A stretch of DNA of 64,000 nt. Source: Brachionus plicatilis (lineage: Eukaryota > Rotifera > Eurotatoria > Ploima > Brachionidae). Positions 1-11,339 of the stretch are shown here, piece by piece; the first letter of the stretch is position 1, and each line of letters opens with the position of its first letter. The DNA lies in assembly GCA_010279815.1 (NCBI GenBank), contig QEOQ01000690.1, positions 656,914 through 720,913 of the forward strand. The letters run 5' to 3'. The translations under genes were made by a program, and so were the position numbers. The notes under the pieces were generated by a model, which saw only the letters and a program-made list of their open reading frames with translations, was not told the origin of the DNA and searched no databases.

Positions 1-139
1 CTGCTCCGTCAATTGTATCATTAAACGCGTCCATTATTTCACTACCCAAAAAATTAGCCTTTGCCTGAAAAAAACCATTTTCAGCTGATGAGTTCATGAT
101 ATGATCCAACTCTTTTGACAGATACAATTCCAAAAATTT
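1..139 (-). CDS. Partial unidentified coding-like exon at window edge
   Basis: An open minus-strand frame runs off the left edge. It reads as ordinary protein (LELYLSKELDHIMNSSAENG, then FFQAKANFLGSEIMDAF) and its base composition is less AT-biased than the flanks. A stop lies just upstream at 140-142 and no clear splice acceptor is visible, so it either starts at an internal ATG (MNSSAENG) or is the remnant of a longer frame. No family recognised. It could be a host exon or a transposon ORF. Confidence 0.3.
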
Positions 140-344
140 TTATTTTTTTTTCTAAAATGAGGTGTTTAAATTTCATAATTTAAGTTTTTCATATTTCATT
201 GATTTTTAAACAAAAATATTTTTGGAATTTTCGAAATTGAATCAATATTTACCTAATCAATTTTTTTTTTATTTTAAACAAATAAATTAAAATTCAATAT
301 TGTTTATCAATTGTTTGTATATATAATTTTTTTTTAATTTTAAA

Positions 345-545
345 ATAATACAAATAATAAAAGCAAAAGCAGACTAAGTTTTTTTTTAAAGCTTCAAATT
401 TAGTCAACCAGCTAGTTTCCCTGTTACCGATCAACACTTCATTTATTCAAAATAAAATTTTTTTTTATTATTTTTATTAAATATATAATTGAGGGGAAAG
501 CCCCAGGGTTCGTCCGAATGGCGCAAGCCTTCGTTTAAACCCTCT
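345..545. repeat. Dispersed repeat block A (LINE tail-like)
   Basis: Two sub-blocks, one around AAAGCAGACTAAG (about 370) and one around CCTTCGTTTAAACCCT (about 525), recur in another order at 3697-3910. The block lies immediately 3' of the minus-strand LINE remnant that follows, so it may be that family's 3' UTR. Confidence 0.5.
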
Positions 546-689
546 AGTTTGAAAAGTTTTTAGGTTTTTACAAAATTAGATTAAGTTAAAAGTTGAATTA
601 TACAAAAAAAGTAAAATTAATTGAAAAAATTGTTTTATAGCAATATACAAAGGTTAAGATATGATAAAGATATTTACATTAGGATTTAA

Positions 690-1690
690 GACAGATTAAT
701 TGTCTTTATTGGATTCGAATTCGTAGAATAAGTCAATCGGTGTTTTGAATCTTTTGGGATCTGAGTGGGAAACAGTTTGCACGTATGCGTGAATTTCTTT
801 GGCTATAAATTCTTGTTTTGATTTACTTTCTATGAATTTGACAAACAAGTGATTTGCCCTTTCTTCGATTGTGTCGAGATTGAGTACTTTGTGTATCGTG
901 CGTACTGAAGTCTTTAGCGGAAAAAATTTAATTATTTTTAAGATCCTGTTTTGGATTTTCTGCAGATTTTTCTTAATTCTTTCAGTACCCACATTGATTA
1001 TGACAAATCAGTAATCCATAAGAGATCTAATTAAAGACTTATATAATTGTATGTTTAAAGATAGGCACTTGGCCCATTTAAAATTTCTTATTCGTCTGAG
1101 CAGGTTCGTTTTAGGAATGAGCTTCCTTTCTAGTTGGTCCAAATGTGCTTTGAAACAGATTTTTGGGTCCAGTTTAATACCAAGAAATGTTGGGTTTGGT
1201 TCCAAAGGGACCTGCTGGTTACCAATTCGAAGCTTTAAATTGTATTTTCTCTCATAGTTTTTCCTATGGCCTGCTGTAGTGAATGTTGACAAGTTTTCGA
1301 GAGATTGATTTTAAATCCCCAGGTTAAACAAAAATCAGCTACTTTATCTATGGCGATTTGGAGATTTTTTTTAAGTTCTTTAATTGATTTACATGAAATC
1401 CAGATGCACAGGTCATCAGCGAAAAGAGCTAATTTTATATTCTCTGGTAAGGTTTTCGCTACATCACTAAAATATATAATGAATAGAGTTGGTGAGAGAC
1501 AGCTTCCTTGTGGAACTCCACAGTTTATTGGCTTTTCTATTGAAACACATTCCTTATAATCCACTTGAAATGTCCTATTGCTTAGGAAGTTAATTACCCA
1601 ATTCAATAAGCAACGGTTAAGACCAAGGTTGTCTAGTTTTGCAATGATCCCAAAGTGTGAGGCCTTATCAAATGCTTTTTCTAAATCAAA
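690..1690 (-). pseudogene. Broken LINE reverse transcriptase (CR1/Jockey-like)
   Basis: Minus-strand non-LTR retrotransposon RT. Visible in order are the palm motif GVPQGSCLSPTLFIIYFSDV, the catalytic box LALFADDLCIW, the FLGIKLDP thumb region, and a C-terminal domain ending near 696. Upstream the frame reads DLEKAFDKASHFG and then stops being coding at about 1690, so it is 5'-truncated with no endonuclease or ORF1. It is dead: a frameshift lies near 1240-1290 and an in-frame TGA near 1006 splits the last two parts, which are otherwise in one frame. Clade assignment is by general look only. Confidence 0.85.
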
Positions 1691-1699
1691 AAATAAAAT

Positions 1700-2020
1700 T
1701 TAAATTTAGTTTAATTGTGTATAAAAAATAATATCTGAAAAAATTTAACATTAACAAAAAATTAAAATTCAAAAATGTTTGTTAATGTTACTGTAAATTT
1801 CTAAACATCCAAATTTGGAAATTTACTGGTCTTTCAGTAAAAATGTAAAACATAAAAAAATAAATTAATTTAAGATATTTACTGATTTTTATTTATTTAA
1901 ATGATTTACTGAAACGAAACGTATATTTTCAAAATAAAGAAAACAAATATTTTTCTCTTTAAACTTTAGTAATTCACTCGAAATAGTTTGGTAAATAACT
2001 GAAAAAGGGTATTTAAAAAA
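1700..2020. other. AT-rich spacer, nothing recognised
   Basis: Very AT-rich sequence with no coding pattern, structured RNA or clear repeat boundary seen. Confidence 0.5.
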
Positions 2021-2023
2021 AGT

Positions 2024-2330
2024 TTATTTGTTTTTGCAGCTTGAATTGCCTCAATGACATCTTGAGTTCCACAAAAACTGGGATTTTTTGCAATCTCATC
2101 GATTTGTCATAATTTGACCATTACAGCCGCATTTTATCATGCCCCGACCACCACCAATTGATAATTCATTTTCTGCTTGCCTCACACTTAAAGCTTTGTC
2201 TAAGTTATTTATTTCTCGCATCCAAGTAGCCAGCATTGTTTTTATGTCCGTGTTGGCTCCTTCTACCCTACCTTGGGATTGAGGATGTCTGGCTCGGCCA
2301 TTTACAAATTTAATTTCTATTAAAATAACT
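2024..2330 (-). pseudogene. Decayed integrase C-terminal fragment (Ginger/KRBA2-like)
   Basis: Minus-strand frame reading KFVNGRARHPQSQGRVEG then ANTDIKTMLATWM, the RPRHPQSQGxVERxN-type motif at the end of the DDE integrase core found in Ginger/KRBA2-like transposon proteins and gypsy integrases. It runs on into a Cys-rich tail (MIKCGCNG, DCKKSQ, NSRCH, GNSSCKNK) resembling the CXC-type tail seen after such integrases. Two in-frame stops inside the tail, and no upstream catalytic core, mark it as a relic. The integrase motif is seen directly; the family name is inferred from memory of these motifs. Confidence 0.7.
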
Positions 2331-2339
2331 TGAGAGAAA

Positions 2340-3330
2340 AGGTTTTACAACAACTACACCAGTGGTCTTGCTTCTTTTAGTTAACTAATTTTTAGTCGAC
2401 TAAACTAAAATTATTGACTAAAGTTTAATTTTTACAATCTATTTTTTTTAAAGAATTATTTTTACTAAATAAAAGTTATAACTAAAGTAATTTGCATGAT
2501 TTTTCTGTAGCAGAAACTCAAATAAATTAAAATATGAGTAAATCATCATCAATGGTAAAAAAAAATTAAAGATTCTTTATTTTTGCGAAATTTTTAAATT
2601 TAACAAATGAATTAGCAAAAATAAAAGAAATAAAAAATTATTTTTGACAAATCCAAAACTGTTTTTTTCGCTAACGTTACTAACTTTTTTTGCTTCATTT
2701 CTTTTTTTATCAATAATTAAAACATAAAAATTTTATTAAATAATTTTCTGGAAAAATTCAAAATTTAAATACCATTTACACCATTAAATACCGTTAATTA
2801 ACGTCAACGATAATGTTTTTACATTATTTCAATTTTTTTTAATAAAAATAAATACAAATTAATTTAAATTGTCTTTAAAAAAATATTCATGTTTGAAAAA
2901 ACTATACGTAGAATAAAAGTTAAAATATATTTAATTTTTGTTATATTATTTCTGTTATCTTATTAAAATTCTTTAAAAATACGCTAAAATTTTATTTAAA
3001 ACCAAATTCGAAAATAAATTTTTTTAATTAAATATGAAAAATGAATTTACTTTCTTTAATTTAATTAAAAAAAAATGATTTTATATAAATTACTTATTTA
3101 TTAATTAATTAATTGTTTTGATAAATGTTAAAACATATATTTAGTTTTTTTTTAATTATGTTTTGTTACAAAATTGGTTAATTCGTGAACTTACACTTTC
3201 GTGAGCTTCAGTTTAACTGTAAAAATTTTTGTGATCTAAAGTTAACCTGGAAAAAATTAGAAAAAAAAATTTCTTTTTTATTTAATTAAATAAATTCCTA
3301 ATTAAATCAATTATTCAAAAAAAGAAATAC
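2340..3330. other. AT-rich spacer, nothing recognised
   Basis: About 1 kb of extremely AT-rich sequence between two coding relics. No frame, RNA or clean repeat could be supported. Confidence 0.5.
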
Positions 3331-3337
3331 AGGATAA

Positions 3338-3499
3338 TTATTTGTTTTTTTTATCGGCTTTACTTTTAGGTAATTTTTGAGCCCATGCTTCTTTACATTT
3401 TTTGATAACTCCATTTTCATGACAAATATCACACTGAAAATCAGATTCACCACTTGCAATAATCGCGTCAACTTCTGTATTAGCCTCTATTGAAGCGAG
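3338..3499 (-). CDS. Coding-like terminal exon with CxxCH motif
   Basis: A minus-strand frame of about 53 codons begins right after an acceptor-like polypyrimidine-CAG at 3500-3512 and ends with TAA at 3338. It reads LASIEANTEVDAIIASGESD, then FQCDICHENGVIKKCKEAWA, then a Lys-rich end. The CxxCH plus later C hints at a small zinc-binding site. No upstream exon was found within the window. It may be part of the same decayed transposon family as the integrase relic 1 kb away, or a host terminal exon. Confidence 0.35.
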   Translation of the reverse strand, partial: LASIEANTEVDAIIASGESDFQCDICHENGVIKKCKEAWAQKLPKSKADKKNK

Positions 3500-3696
3500 C
3501 TGTAAAAAAAATAAATAAATTATTAGCTTTTATTGAATTCTTTTCGAGACTCAGTTTTTCAAGCTTTTTATTCGTCAATTATCTTTGAATAAGCATTTTT
3601 TTGAACTAATGTATCTTCCGAGTTTTTTTTTTTATCGGGATTTTGAAACATTAGTTTAGGTAAATTACTTTTTTTTTTTTTTTTAAATATAATTTT

Positions 3697-3910
3697 GGGT
3701 TACCCCTAGGTTTGTCCGAATAGCTTTCGCCTTCGTTTAAACCCTATCGAAAAAATGATAAAAAATGTTCGAGTTCATTTGTTAAAATTTAAAATTTAGT
3801 TACAAAAAAGAGAATAAAATTTATTACAAAAATTACTATTAAAAGAATAATAAAAGCTAAAGCAGACTAAGTGCAGAGAAATGCTACATTTAGCCTTCCT
3901 TTGGTAGCTG
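3697..3910. repeat. Dispersed repeat block A, second copy
   Basis: Carries CCTTCGTTTAAACCCT (about 3731) and AAAGCAGACTAAG-like (about 3860) sub-blocks shared with 345-545, in swapped order. No coding sequence of the LINE is attached here, so this is probably a severely truncated copy. Confidence 0.5.
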
Positions 3911-4420
3911 TCCGATTTTAAAATATATAATCTATTATTTCAGACTATAAAATAATAATAATATTTTAATGTTGACAGGGTAAAGATTTTTGGGTTATTT
4001 TATTTTGTTACAAAAAATTCCTTTTATCTGATAGTTAAGTTCGAGGTTTACTATGATATATAGACTAAATCATCCTGTAGAAAATTGTTTTACAAAATTT
4101 AAAAAATTTTTAAAAAATTTTTGGACGTAAGCGAATTCAAATGGGACAGTTTGTTATGGTGATCAGTTTGTATTGACTCGATTATTAGTTTAATTTCCTC
4201 TTGGGCTTCTTGTCTTACAAATCAAAATATCTCGAAAACAGTAAACCCTTTTCTAATCTAATAAAAATATCATTTCAACAATTTAAAGTTGGAATTTTAA
4301 AAAATTTATTTAAGATTGATACACTATTCTTGGATCTTATGTTTCACAAGAGATTACTTTGAACATTTTTTTCCAAAAAAGTTATTTAAACTTGAAAAAA
4401 AATAAAATTAAAAAACTAAA
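3911..4420. other. Spacer, nothing recognised
   Basis: AT-rich. It contains the presumed 3' flank of the minus-strand IL-17-like gene; no distinct poly(A) signal can be chosen among many AATAAA-like strings. Confidence 0.4.
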
Positions 4421-4422
4421 AG

Positions 4423-5007
4423 TTAAATTTTTAAAAAAGGTACTAGTCTATAGTCAAAACCACATACACAAGCTACACCAACATGTTCTACAGTAAGATC
4501 CCATTTATAAATTCCATTAATGCATTCATTCGATCTGAATAGAACTGGTCGTCGTTTCAAAACCGGTTGACAGCTTAGCACATTTCGGTAAATTTTGGCG
4601 TTTCCAATCATCATACATGAATCGCAGGTGCACTGAATTTGACTCATATCTTTTGGAAACATAGATGCTCGAAATATTTTCTTTATTCGCCAAGGACACA
4701 AAGAGGCCTGACTAATAATGCTTGCATTTCTAGTTAACAGATTACACTCTGATTTGTCTACTAAAAAATTTGAGGCTTTTGTTTGAATAGTTTGGGACTC
4801 TGAGTCAAGAGTCGAGATTTTGTTGGGATCTTTTAATCTGTTCTGCTCGTATTTTGTGTAAACTATTGAATAGTTGGACAAAAGTTCACTCAAGTATTCA
4901 TCGTCTGGATCTTTACATGACTTTTTGGTTATGACAGACTCTTTTGAACACAAAATTTCACCAAAGTTAATCAAAAATAAAGCGTTCAAAATATAAAATT
5001 TTCTCAT
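4423..5007 (-). CDS. IL-17-like secreted cytokine
   Basis: A 194-residue intronless protein. Residues 1-20 form a signal peptide (MRKFYILNALFLINFGEILC). From about 100 the protein follows the IL-17 fold: SLCPWR at 102-107 matches the family's S-x-x-PW(R) start, then QIQCTCDSCMMIG (126, 128, 131) corresponds to the EAxCxxxxC segment, PVLKRRPVLF to the xVLRR strand, and VGVACVCGFD (180, 182) to the GCTCV end. The cysteine order fits the IL-17 cystine-knot-like core. IL-17 ligands signal extracellularly through SEFIR-domain receptors; none is encoded here. The mature N-terminal region (21-95) has no recognisable features. Family call is strong from motifs; receptor and role in this animal are unknown. 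Confidence 0.85.
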   Translation of the reverse strand: MRKFYILNALFLINFGEILCSKESVITKKSCKDPDDEYLSELLSNYSIVYTKYEQNRLKDPNKISTLDSESQTIQTKASNFLVDKSECNLLTRNASIISQASLCPWRIKKIFRASMFPKDMSQIQCTCDSCMMIGNAKIYRNVLSCQPVLKRRPVLFRSNECINGIYKWDLTVEHVGVACVCGFDYRLVPFLKI

Positions 5008-5510
5008 TTTTAAGCTAAAAATAAAAAAAAAAGCTTATTTTTTCATGGTTTTATATAAATTAACTTTAAGTGTCAACAAATACTGTAATAAGGCGATAGA
5101 TTGACGGATATGTGTTGGCAATTCCTTTTTTTTTAATATTAATAGCTATAAAAAATTTTATTAAATTCAAATTTCTTACTTGATTAAAATTTTAATTAAT
5201 TTTTATTATTGAATAAACTGAGAATATTTTAAAAAATTTTCTAATTTGCTGTACTGAAGATATAGATATTAAAAATAAAAAATTAAAATTATGATTTTAA
5301 TTATTAAAACCCACACCTGATAATAAAAATAAATTTTTTGCTTCAAGCAAATCTTTAATTCTTTGCTTTAGCAATTCTTGTATTAGCAAAATAATACGAG
5401 AAAATAATTACTAAAAATATCTATAAAAAAAGCTTTTTTAATATTCAGATATCTTATAACTCAAAAAATGAAAATACAGATAAAAATGGCATCGTGAAAT
5501 TTAATACTAA
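5008..5510. other. Upstream region of the IL-17-like gene
   Basis: AT-rich sequence 5' of the minus-strand cytokine gene. Promoter elements cannot be picked out. Confidence 0.3.
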
Positions 5511-5790
5511 AATCAAAAACAAAATATTAAAAATTTCTGAAGTTCTGAAGGACCAAAACATGTTCTGTAAATTAGGACGATTGATACATCCTCTGTACCA
5601 TAACTTAAAGTTGAGATGGCTTTTTGATATAATATATCTCAAATTCACCATTTTCTGAATTTTACAGATTTATTGAAGAGTTTTGCAGAATTAGTATATT
5701 GGTGGTACAAAAGATTATCAGTTGCTTCAATTTACAGAGCATGTTTTGGTCCTTCAGAACTTTTTTAATATTTTGTTTTTGTTTTTTGCA
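5510..5790. repeat. Foldback repeat, TGTTCTGTAAAT family, copy 1
   Basis: Inverted arms: CTGAAGGACCAAAACATG near 5540 pairs with CATGTTTTGGTCCTTCAG near 5738, extending over about 80 nt each side around a non-repeated centre. The same TGTTCTGTAAAT core occurs at 6512, 19950 and 63900. Confidence 0.75.
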
Positions 5791-6170
5791 ACAGAAATCA
5801 CAATGCTATAAAAAAATAGTGAAACAAGTCCTAAGAAAAGGGTAAGAAAAAAGGTTCTAGTGATGAAAATGGGGAAATTGTCAGACGGAATAAAAATAAG
5901 CATTTCTTTCTTTATTATTCAAAAATTTAAATCCAATTATAATTCAATTGATTTCTTATTAAACTTTTTAAAATATTACCTTTAATTTATGTTAGGTAGA
6001 GTTTAAATTCAAATTAAAAAAAAAAAAATTTTAATCTGACCTTCAATCTTACAATGTAATTAACTCTAAAAGAAAAAAGGTTGGATTTGGTCTTTACTCT
6101 TAGAGTCGTTAACACGAGGTTACTGTATAAAAAGAATATTAGTCATTCAAAGTTCGGTCTTTAATAAAAC

Positions 6171-6449
6171 CAGAGTTGTTTAAAAGTCCAAGTCATTAAA
6201 AAAAAAGTCCGAACTTTTTTTTAAAATTTGCTAAATCAGGCTTCATATCAAAAAATTTATATACTCTTGGGTTGTCTAATGCAATAGATTTGCCATATAT
6301 CAGAATTTTCTTGCAATTTTAGCATAAATTTCTTCTTTAGTATTCAAAATTTTAAAGCCTGGACTTGGAATTTTGAAAAAAAATTAAAAAAAAAAATTCA
6401 AGTCCGGACTTGGACTTGACTTGAGACTTGTGACTTTTAAACAACTCTG
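6171..6449. mobile_element. hAT-type MITE (CAGAGTTGTTTAAAAGTC family)
   Basis: 279-bp non-coding element with terminal inverted repeats CAGAGTTGTTTAAAAGTC and GACTTTTAAACAACTCTG, flanked by a perfect 8-bp direct repeat AATAAAAC (6163-6170 and 6450-6457). An 8-bp target duplication with ends starting CAGAG is the signature of the hAT superfamily. The internal sequence is rich in AAGTCCGGACTT-like words. Related copies sit at 25.8, 35.3, 38.3, 42.6 and 52.5 kb. Confidence 0.85.
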
Positions 6450-6499
6450 AATAAAACTAAAATATAAAAAAAAAAACAAGAACAAAATATAAAAAACGC

Positions 6500-6740
6500 C
6501 AGAGCTTTTATTCGGAGTGATTGAAAAATGTTCTGTAAATTGTAGCAACTGATACATCCTCTGTACCACCACTTATAAATGAGTTGGATTAATCCAAATT
6601 CATAATTTTCTGAATTTTGCAGATTTATTGCAGAGTTTTTCAGAACCAGTTTATTGTTGGTAAAAAGTATGTTTCAGTTGCTTCAATTTACAGAACATGT
6701 TTTGATCCGTCCGAAATTTAGCTTTGGCATTTTTAATATT
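6500..6740. repeat. Foldback repeat, TGTTCTGTAAAT family, copy 2
   Basis: Arms AAAAATGTTCTGTAAATTG near 6525 and CAATTTACAGAACATGTTTT near 6682 are inverted. The loop shares GATACATCCTCTGTACCA with copy 1, so the two are homologous throughout, not just at the arms. Confidence 0.75.
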
Positions 6741-6988
6741 TTATTTTTTGTACCAAAATTCCCAATGTCACTTCTTTCTCCGTTCTTCGTTGATAAAAAA
6801 TGGAAAAAAGATTTCTGCTCTTTATTTTATCTAAAATAAATGTTAAATGAAATTTTAAACGCTTCTAAACAATCTATTTGAGTTTATGTTGATTCCTCGA
6901 ATTTATCCAGGCATTAAAAATCAAAAATTTTGGCCATAAATTTATTTTATTTCAAAAATAAAGGAAGCTTTGTGACACAAAAATTTAA

Positions 6989-7993
6989 TTAATTTCTAAA
7001 TGAAAAATATCTAAAAAAAGAAGTTAATTGACTGCTCAATATTTTCCGATACATTTTATTAAAACAATAATAAATGAAAAGTTTAACAATAATAAATAAA
7101 TGCAAGCAGAAAGCAGAAAAATTAAACACCATCACCTGGTACTCTTGTTTTACCTCAAAAAAGTCTCTGAACGCATAATAGAGCGCAAACGGCATGGTTC
7201 CCAGCGAAAACAAGACTGAAATTGAAATCAGCATCAAAGTTATATTTTTGCTGGCTTTTATGGACATCCGAAAATTGCTGCTCTTTTGGCCCGATCTCGT
7301 TCCATATGAAAAAAAATTTGTAGAGTTTGTGGCTGAATTTTGCTCATTTAAAAATGACTTGCGGTTGAAGTATTTCCTAAAGCGGACAAAAGTCAATATG
7401 TTTATGGCAAAAAGGATCAGCGTGGCCAAAACTAGGCGAATTAGTGACAAAAAAAATGGAATCAATCGGCCAAATTTTGTGTGACCAAAATCAGTGGGCT
7501 CAACTATGTATTCATTTGTGGTGTTCGCGTACCCAATTCTGTTCAAGAAAATGACCGGACTGTAAAATGTGAATGATATGAGAAAAATTGCTATCATGGC
7601 ACTGGACATTGAAAAATGTTGAAAATTTTTTTTGTTCGAAATAACAAAAAGTCTTTTAAATGATTGAAGAAGTTCGATTAGGATATTGATCATGAATAGG
7701 CAACTTGTAAAATAGTCTTCAATTATGATATGTAGCAGACAGCGCAAGTATTGACTGTTGGGTGAGCAAAATAGGACACAGAACGACTCTCGGATTAAAA
7801 ATAACACCGCTACCATCAGCGAATAGACCAAATCATTTACCGAACTGATCAGAAGAAGTCGATAGGTGGAATCCTTCAGCATCGGATTGAGAAAAACAAT
7901 GATGTTAAGAATGCTGGTTAGAATAGCTAGGACTCGCAAGCAATTGAACAAAACTTCCTTAACAACAACCAAAATTGAAAGATACATTTTCAA
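6989..7993 (-). CDS. Rhodopsin-like seven-transmembrane receptor
   Basis: Intronless 334-residue membrane protein with seven hydrophobic helices at roughly 10-38, 45-68, 85-110, 128-152, 172-203, 250-274 and 284-310. Rhodopsin-class traits are a short N-terminus, a Cys at the start of helix 3 (YLRCLLHI), a long basic third inner loop (NRKSFLNEQNSATNSTNFF region), helix-6 onset IKASKNITLMLISISVLFSL, and helix-7/8 VKLFIYYCFNKMYRKIL in place of NPxxY. The DRY box is not intact (ELLQSFKRLFV), which argues for a diverged orphan or chemosensory-type receptor. The start codon gives a very short extracellular tail without N-glycosylation sites. Ligand unknown. Confidence 0.8.
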   Translation of the reverse strand: MKMYLSILVVVKEVLFNCLRVLAILTSILNIIVFLNPMLKDSTYRLLLISSVNDLVYSLMVAVLFLIRESFCVLFCSPNSQYLRCLLHIIIEDYFTSCLFMINILIELLQSFKRLFVISNKKNFQHFSMSSAMIAIFLISFTFYSPVIFLNRIGYANTTNEYIVEPTDFGHTKFGRLIPFFLSLIRLVLATLILFAINILTFVRFRKYFNRKSFLNEQNSATNSTNFFSYGTRSGQKSSNFRMSIKASKNITLMLISISVLFSLGTMPFALYYAFRDFFEVKQEYQVMVFNFSAFCLHLFIIVKLFIYYCFNKMYRKILSSQLTSFFRYFSFRN

Positions 7994-7999
7994 TTTGAT

Positions 8000-10900
8000 A
8001 ATTTTTTTGATTAGATTTTTAAATTATTTATATTTTAAAACTAAAGGTATTCTTTATTTATCTAAAGAAGCCTTTAGTGCCAACTAGTCTTTTTTTGTTA
8101 ATTAATTTCGGTCAAAGTTCGTCAAATTTAAAAAAAAAATTCTTTGAAGAAATATCGCCCACCCAACGTCTTCAGCTAGGATTATTTATGGAAGACTTTT
8201 CTTCAGCGCTGATTCAGCATAATTAATAAATTATCTTTTTTGGTAAATTCATTAGCGAAGTACGTCGTAAAAAGATCAGTTTTCAAAGCCAAAATAAGCT
8301 GTGCACAAGTCTAGCTAGTCTAATACAATCATCATTTTTTAAAATTAATTTTGTTTAAAAATTTGATTGATTAAATATGGTTACTTAAAATTTCAGAATT
8401 TGTTTCCTAAATGTTTTTATTAAACTTTAAGCTTTGAGTATTTAAAATTATCAAAGAAAATTATGTCAAAATATTAAGATAAATTTTTTGAGGATTAATT
8501 TAAAAATTTTTTTCTTCTAATTTCTAATTTATTTTTCCATTATCAACAAAGCTAAATGATCAGAAAACTGAAATATTGAAAGTTTTTACATTTTTGTCAC
8601 AGAATAAAAATTAATCCAAGAAAAACATCCAATTCAATTAAAAACAGATTCATTTCATAGATAAATTTTTTTTAAATTTTTCTGCTCTTTGTGACGTTTT
8701 TAATTGCTGGCAAAATTTCACACTCTGAATTAATTAATTTATTTTTTATTCTTTTCTTAAAATCTCTTTAAGTGGAACTTTTTTATTAAGTTAAAAGTAA
8801 TTAATAAGATGCTAATTTTAATCTTGAATTTTAATGACTGCGGTATAATAAAACAGAAAAAGATGGAAATAAGTAAGCTCAGGTTTTGACCGATTTTGAA
8901 AATAAAATTAAAAAATTTTGTTAAAGAAAATTCAAAAAAGAAGCAAATTGAGGACCAAAATTTGATTAAGATGATCAAATAATTACTAATAAAATTTTTT
9001 TCTAAGTACTTTTTAATTTTTAATTCACTGCAGTATTAATGTTTTTAGTTGTAAATGTTCAATTCTTGATTTTAATCACTAATTTCTGCAGAATTCTGCA
9101 AATACTTAATGATTCAAAATTATTCAAAATACTTTAGCATGGTCAAGTTGTTATTAAATCTTTTAAAATTAAAAAATGTCTCTCGTTTAATTAAATAAAA
9201 ATTAAAATCATCCTTTAACATGATTAATATTTTGTTATCATTAATTTAAATTAATCAAAAAATTAATTTAACTTTTAATATGAGAAATAACCGATAATAG
9301 TTTAAACTAATTTAATTAATTTTTAAATTTAACTTGACGAAGAATGAGAAAAAAATTAATCTTTAAAAATTTTGAGTATGATATTTTTAAGGAAGAACGT
9401 GGGTATTCATGAAAATATAATTAAAGCAGATTTTGATTGTCAGTCGGTTTGCCTGACAACATGTTCACTAGCTTATTGACACAGGTTTTATTAATATTTT
9501 TTATTAATACTTCTTTCAGCTTAACGAATTAAAGAAGACAATAAAAAATGATTTTTCAAAATCACTAAAAATTAAAATAATCATAAATAATAATCTTGTA
9601 AATGATAATTTCCTTTACTCTGACAGCGGAGTATAGACGGTATTTTTGTAGTTATCGTGGCTCGCTATAAAGTTGTTTATTTTTTAAGCTTGAATTTATG
9701 GAGATGACAGACTCCAAATTTGGTCACTTCGGTTTGTTATAAAGAATTGTCTTTGGCTACAATTAGATCTCTATTTTCTTTTGTTCAAATTTTAAATGTT
9801 CTTTTGAGAGAGTCTTTTTACTTAAAATTTTGGTAAATAAAATTTCATGTGCTACAAGTTGGACCATTCTACAACTTTTCAATATCTGATTGCTAAATGC
9901 GTTGGACCGGCAAAAAAGATAAAGGAGGTCTTGATGGTGGGCCGAATTTAACAGGTTTATTTTTTTATAAAAGGGTTCAAAGATTTTCTATCATAAAAAC
10001 GTCTTAATATCAACGAAATTTAATTTGTTCCTAGTGGAGATTTTCGTTATTCAGTAGCCTCCTTCATTAGGTTTTAGCACTTTTGTTTAGATACTATAAA
10101 AATTAAAATTAAAAAATTAAAAAAGTCAATTTTTAAATAAACATTTTATTTTAATTTTACTAATGCATAAATTAAAGTCTTTGACTTGGACTTTAATTTT
10201 GGTCTTTTAAACAACCTTTCCATCAAAGATAAAGTCTAATCATTAAACAGATTTTAAAATTTCTCGAATTATTTTTAAATACTTTTAAAAAGTATTAACA
10301 AAGATTTTTTTTTAAATAAAAAAAAAATCGACTGTTTATTTTTTAATTATTGCTATTTTAATTCTTTATTTGAAATTTTGAAAATCAGCTCTAAAACCAA
10401 TCTTGAGATCAAGACCGACCAATAAGCCCTACTTGGAACGAATCAGTGTTGAAAAGCCGATATTAAATCATTTTCGAACAGGTAACTAAGTATAAAAGAT
10501 TATGGTTGGTTTGAACAAAAATTTTACCCACATTTATTCGATTCAAAAATAATTTAATGAACAAAAAAATCGAAAAAGTATTTATTAATATAATTTTTAA
10601 AATAAAATTTTTGTTAAAATGAGTCGTTATTTTAAAATATTATTTAGTGATAAATTTAAAAAGTAAATTAGCAAGGTATAATTATTTGAAATAAAATTTA
10701 AATTCATATTAAAATTATTTCACCGGAAGAAATGACAGAAAATAGAACATTAGCTCCTAAAAATCAAATTCACAATCTAGCAAGCAAGCACTCAAATTCA
10801 CTGATTTGTACTATCTTTATTTAATTTATTAAGAAAGAAAAGGATATTAAATTTGAAATGTCAAAACATAAATAAAAAACATTTATATTAACTTTGTTTT

Positions 10901-11330
10901 AAATATCGAAAAAATATTTTTGTTAAAGATTACAATAAACTTTAAATAAAACAATATTCTGCAATTAATAAATTTTTGATCACAAAGAATGAAATGATTG
11001 TTAAATGATCACTTTTATTTTAAAAAAATGTCAATTAAAAATTTTATTATTGCTTGAATTTTAAAAATAAAATGCAAATTTATTTCTTTTTTAATTTCAA
11101 AAATGAATTATAATAAAAATTATGAATCCTGGGAATTTTTCTATTTCACTTTATTCTAAAAAAAAATTATTTTTAATTTAGACAATTTCTGGTCATTGAA
11201 AATATTAAATTATTTCTAATTTTGAAAATTAAGAATTTTATCCAAATGCTTAACATCCAAATGTATGACATCCAAATGCTAAAGATATGCCTTTAAGAGA
11301 AAACAAAAAAAAACGCATTGTCTTATCAAC
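8000..11330. other. Gene-free AT-rich stretch
   Basis: No coding frame could be supported in about 3.3 kb. Less AT-rich islands at 8150-8215, 9630-9960 and 10385-10500 do not translate into anything coherent and may be eroded transposons. 10150-10220 contains AAAGTC/GACTTT words and a TTTTAAACAACC end like the hAT MITE family. Confidence 0.4.
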
Positions 11331-11339
11331 CAAAAGAAA

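Noticed and set aside
7194..7484. 96-codon plus-strand frame inside the GPCR gene
   Set aside because: Antisense shadow of the seven-transmembrane receptor.
8757..8978. 73-codon minus-strand frame
   Set aside because: Ile/Phe/Lys composition expected from random AT-rich DNA; no motif or neighbour support.
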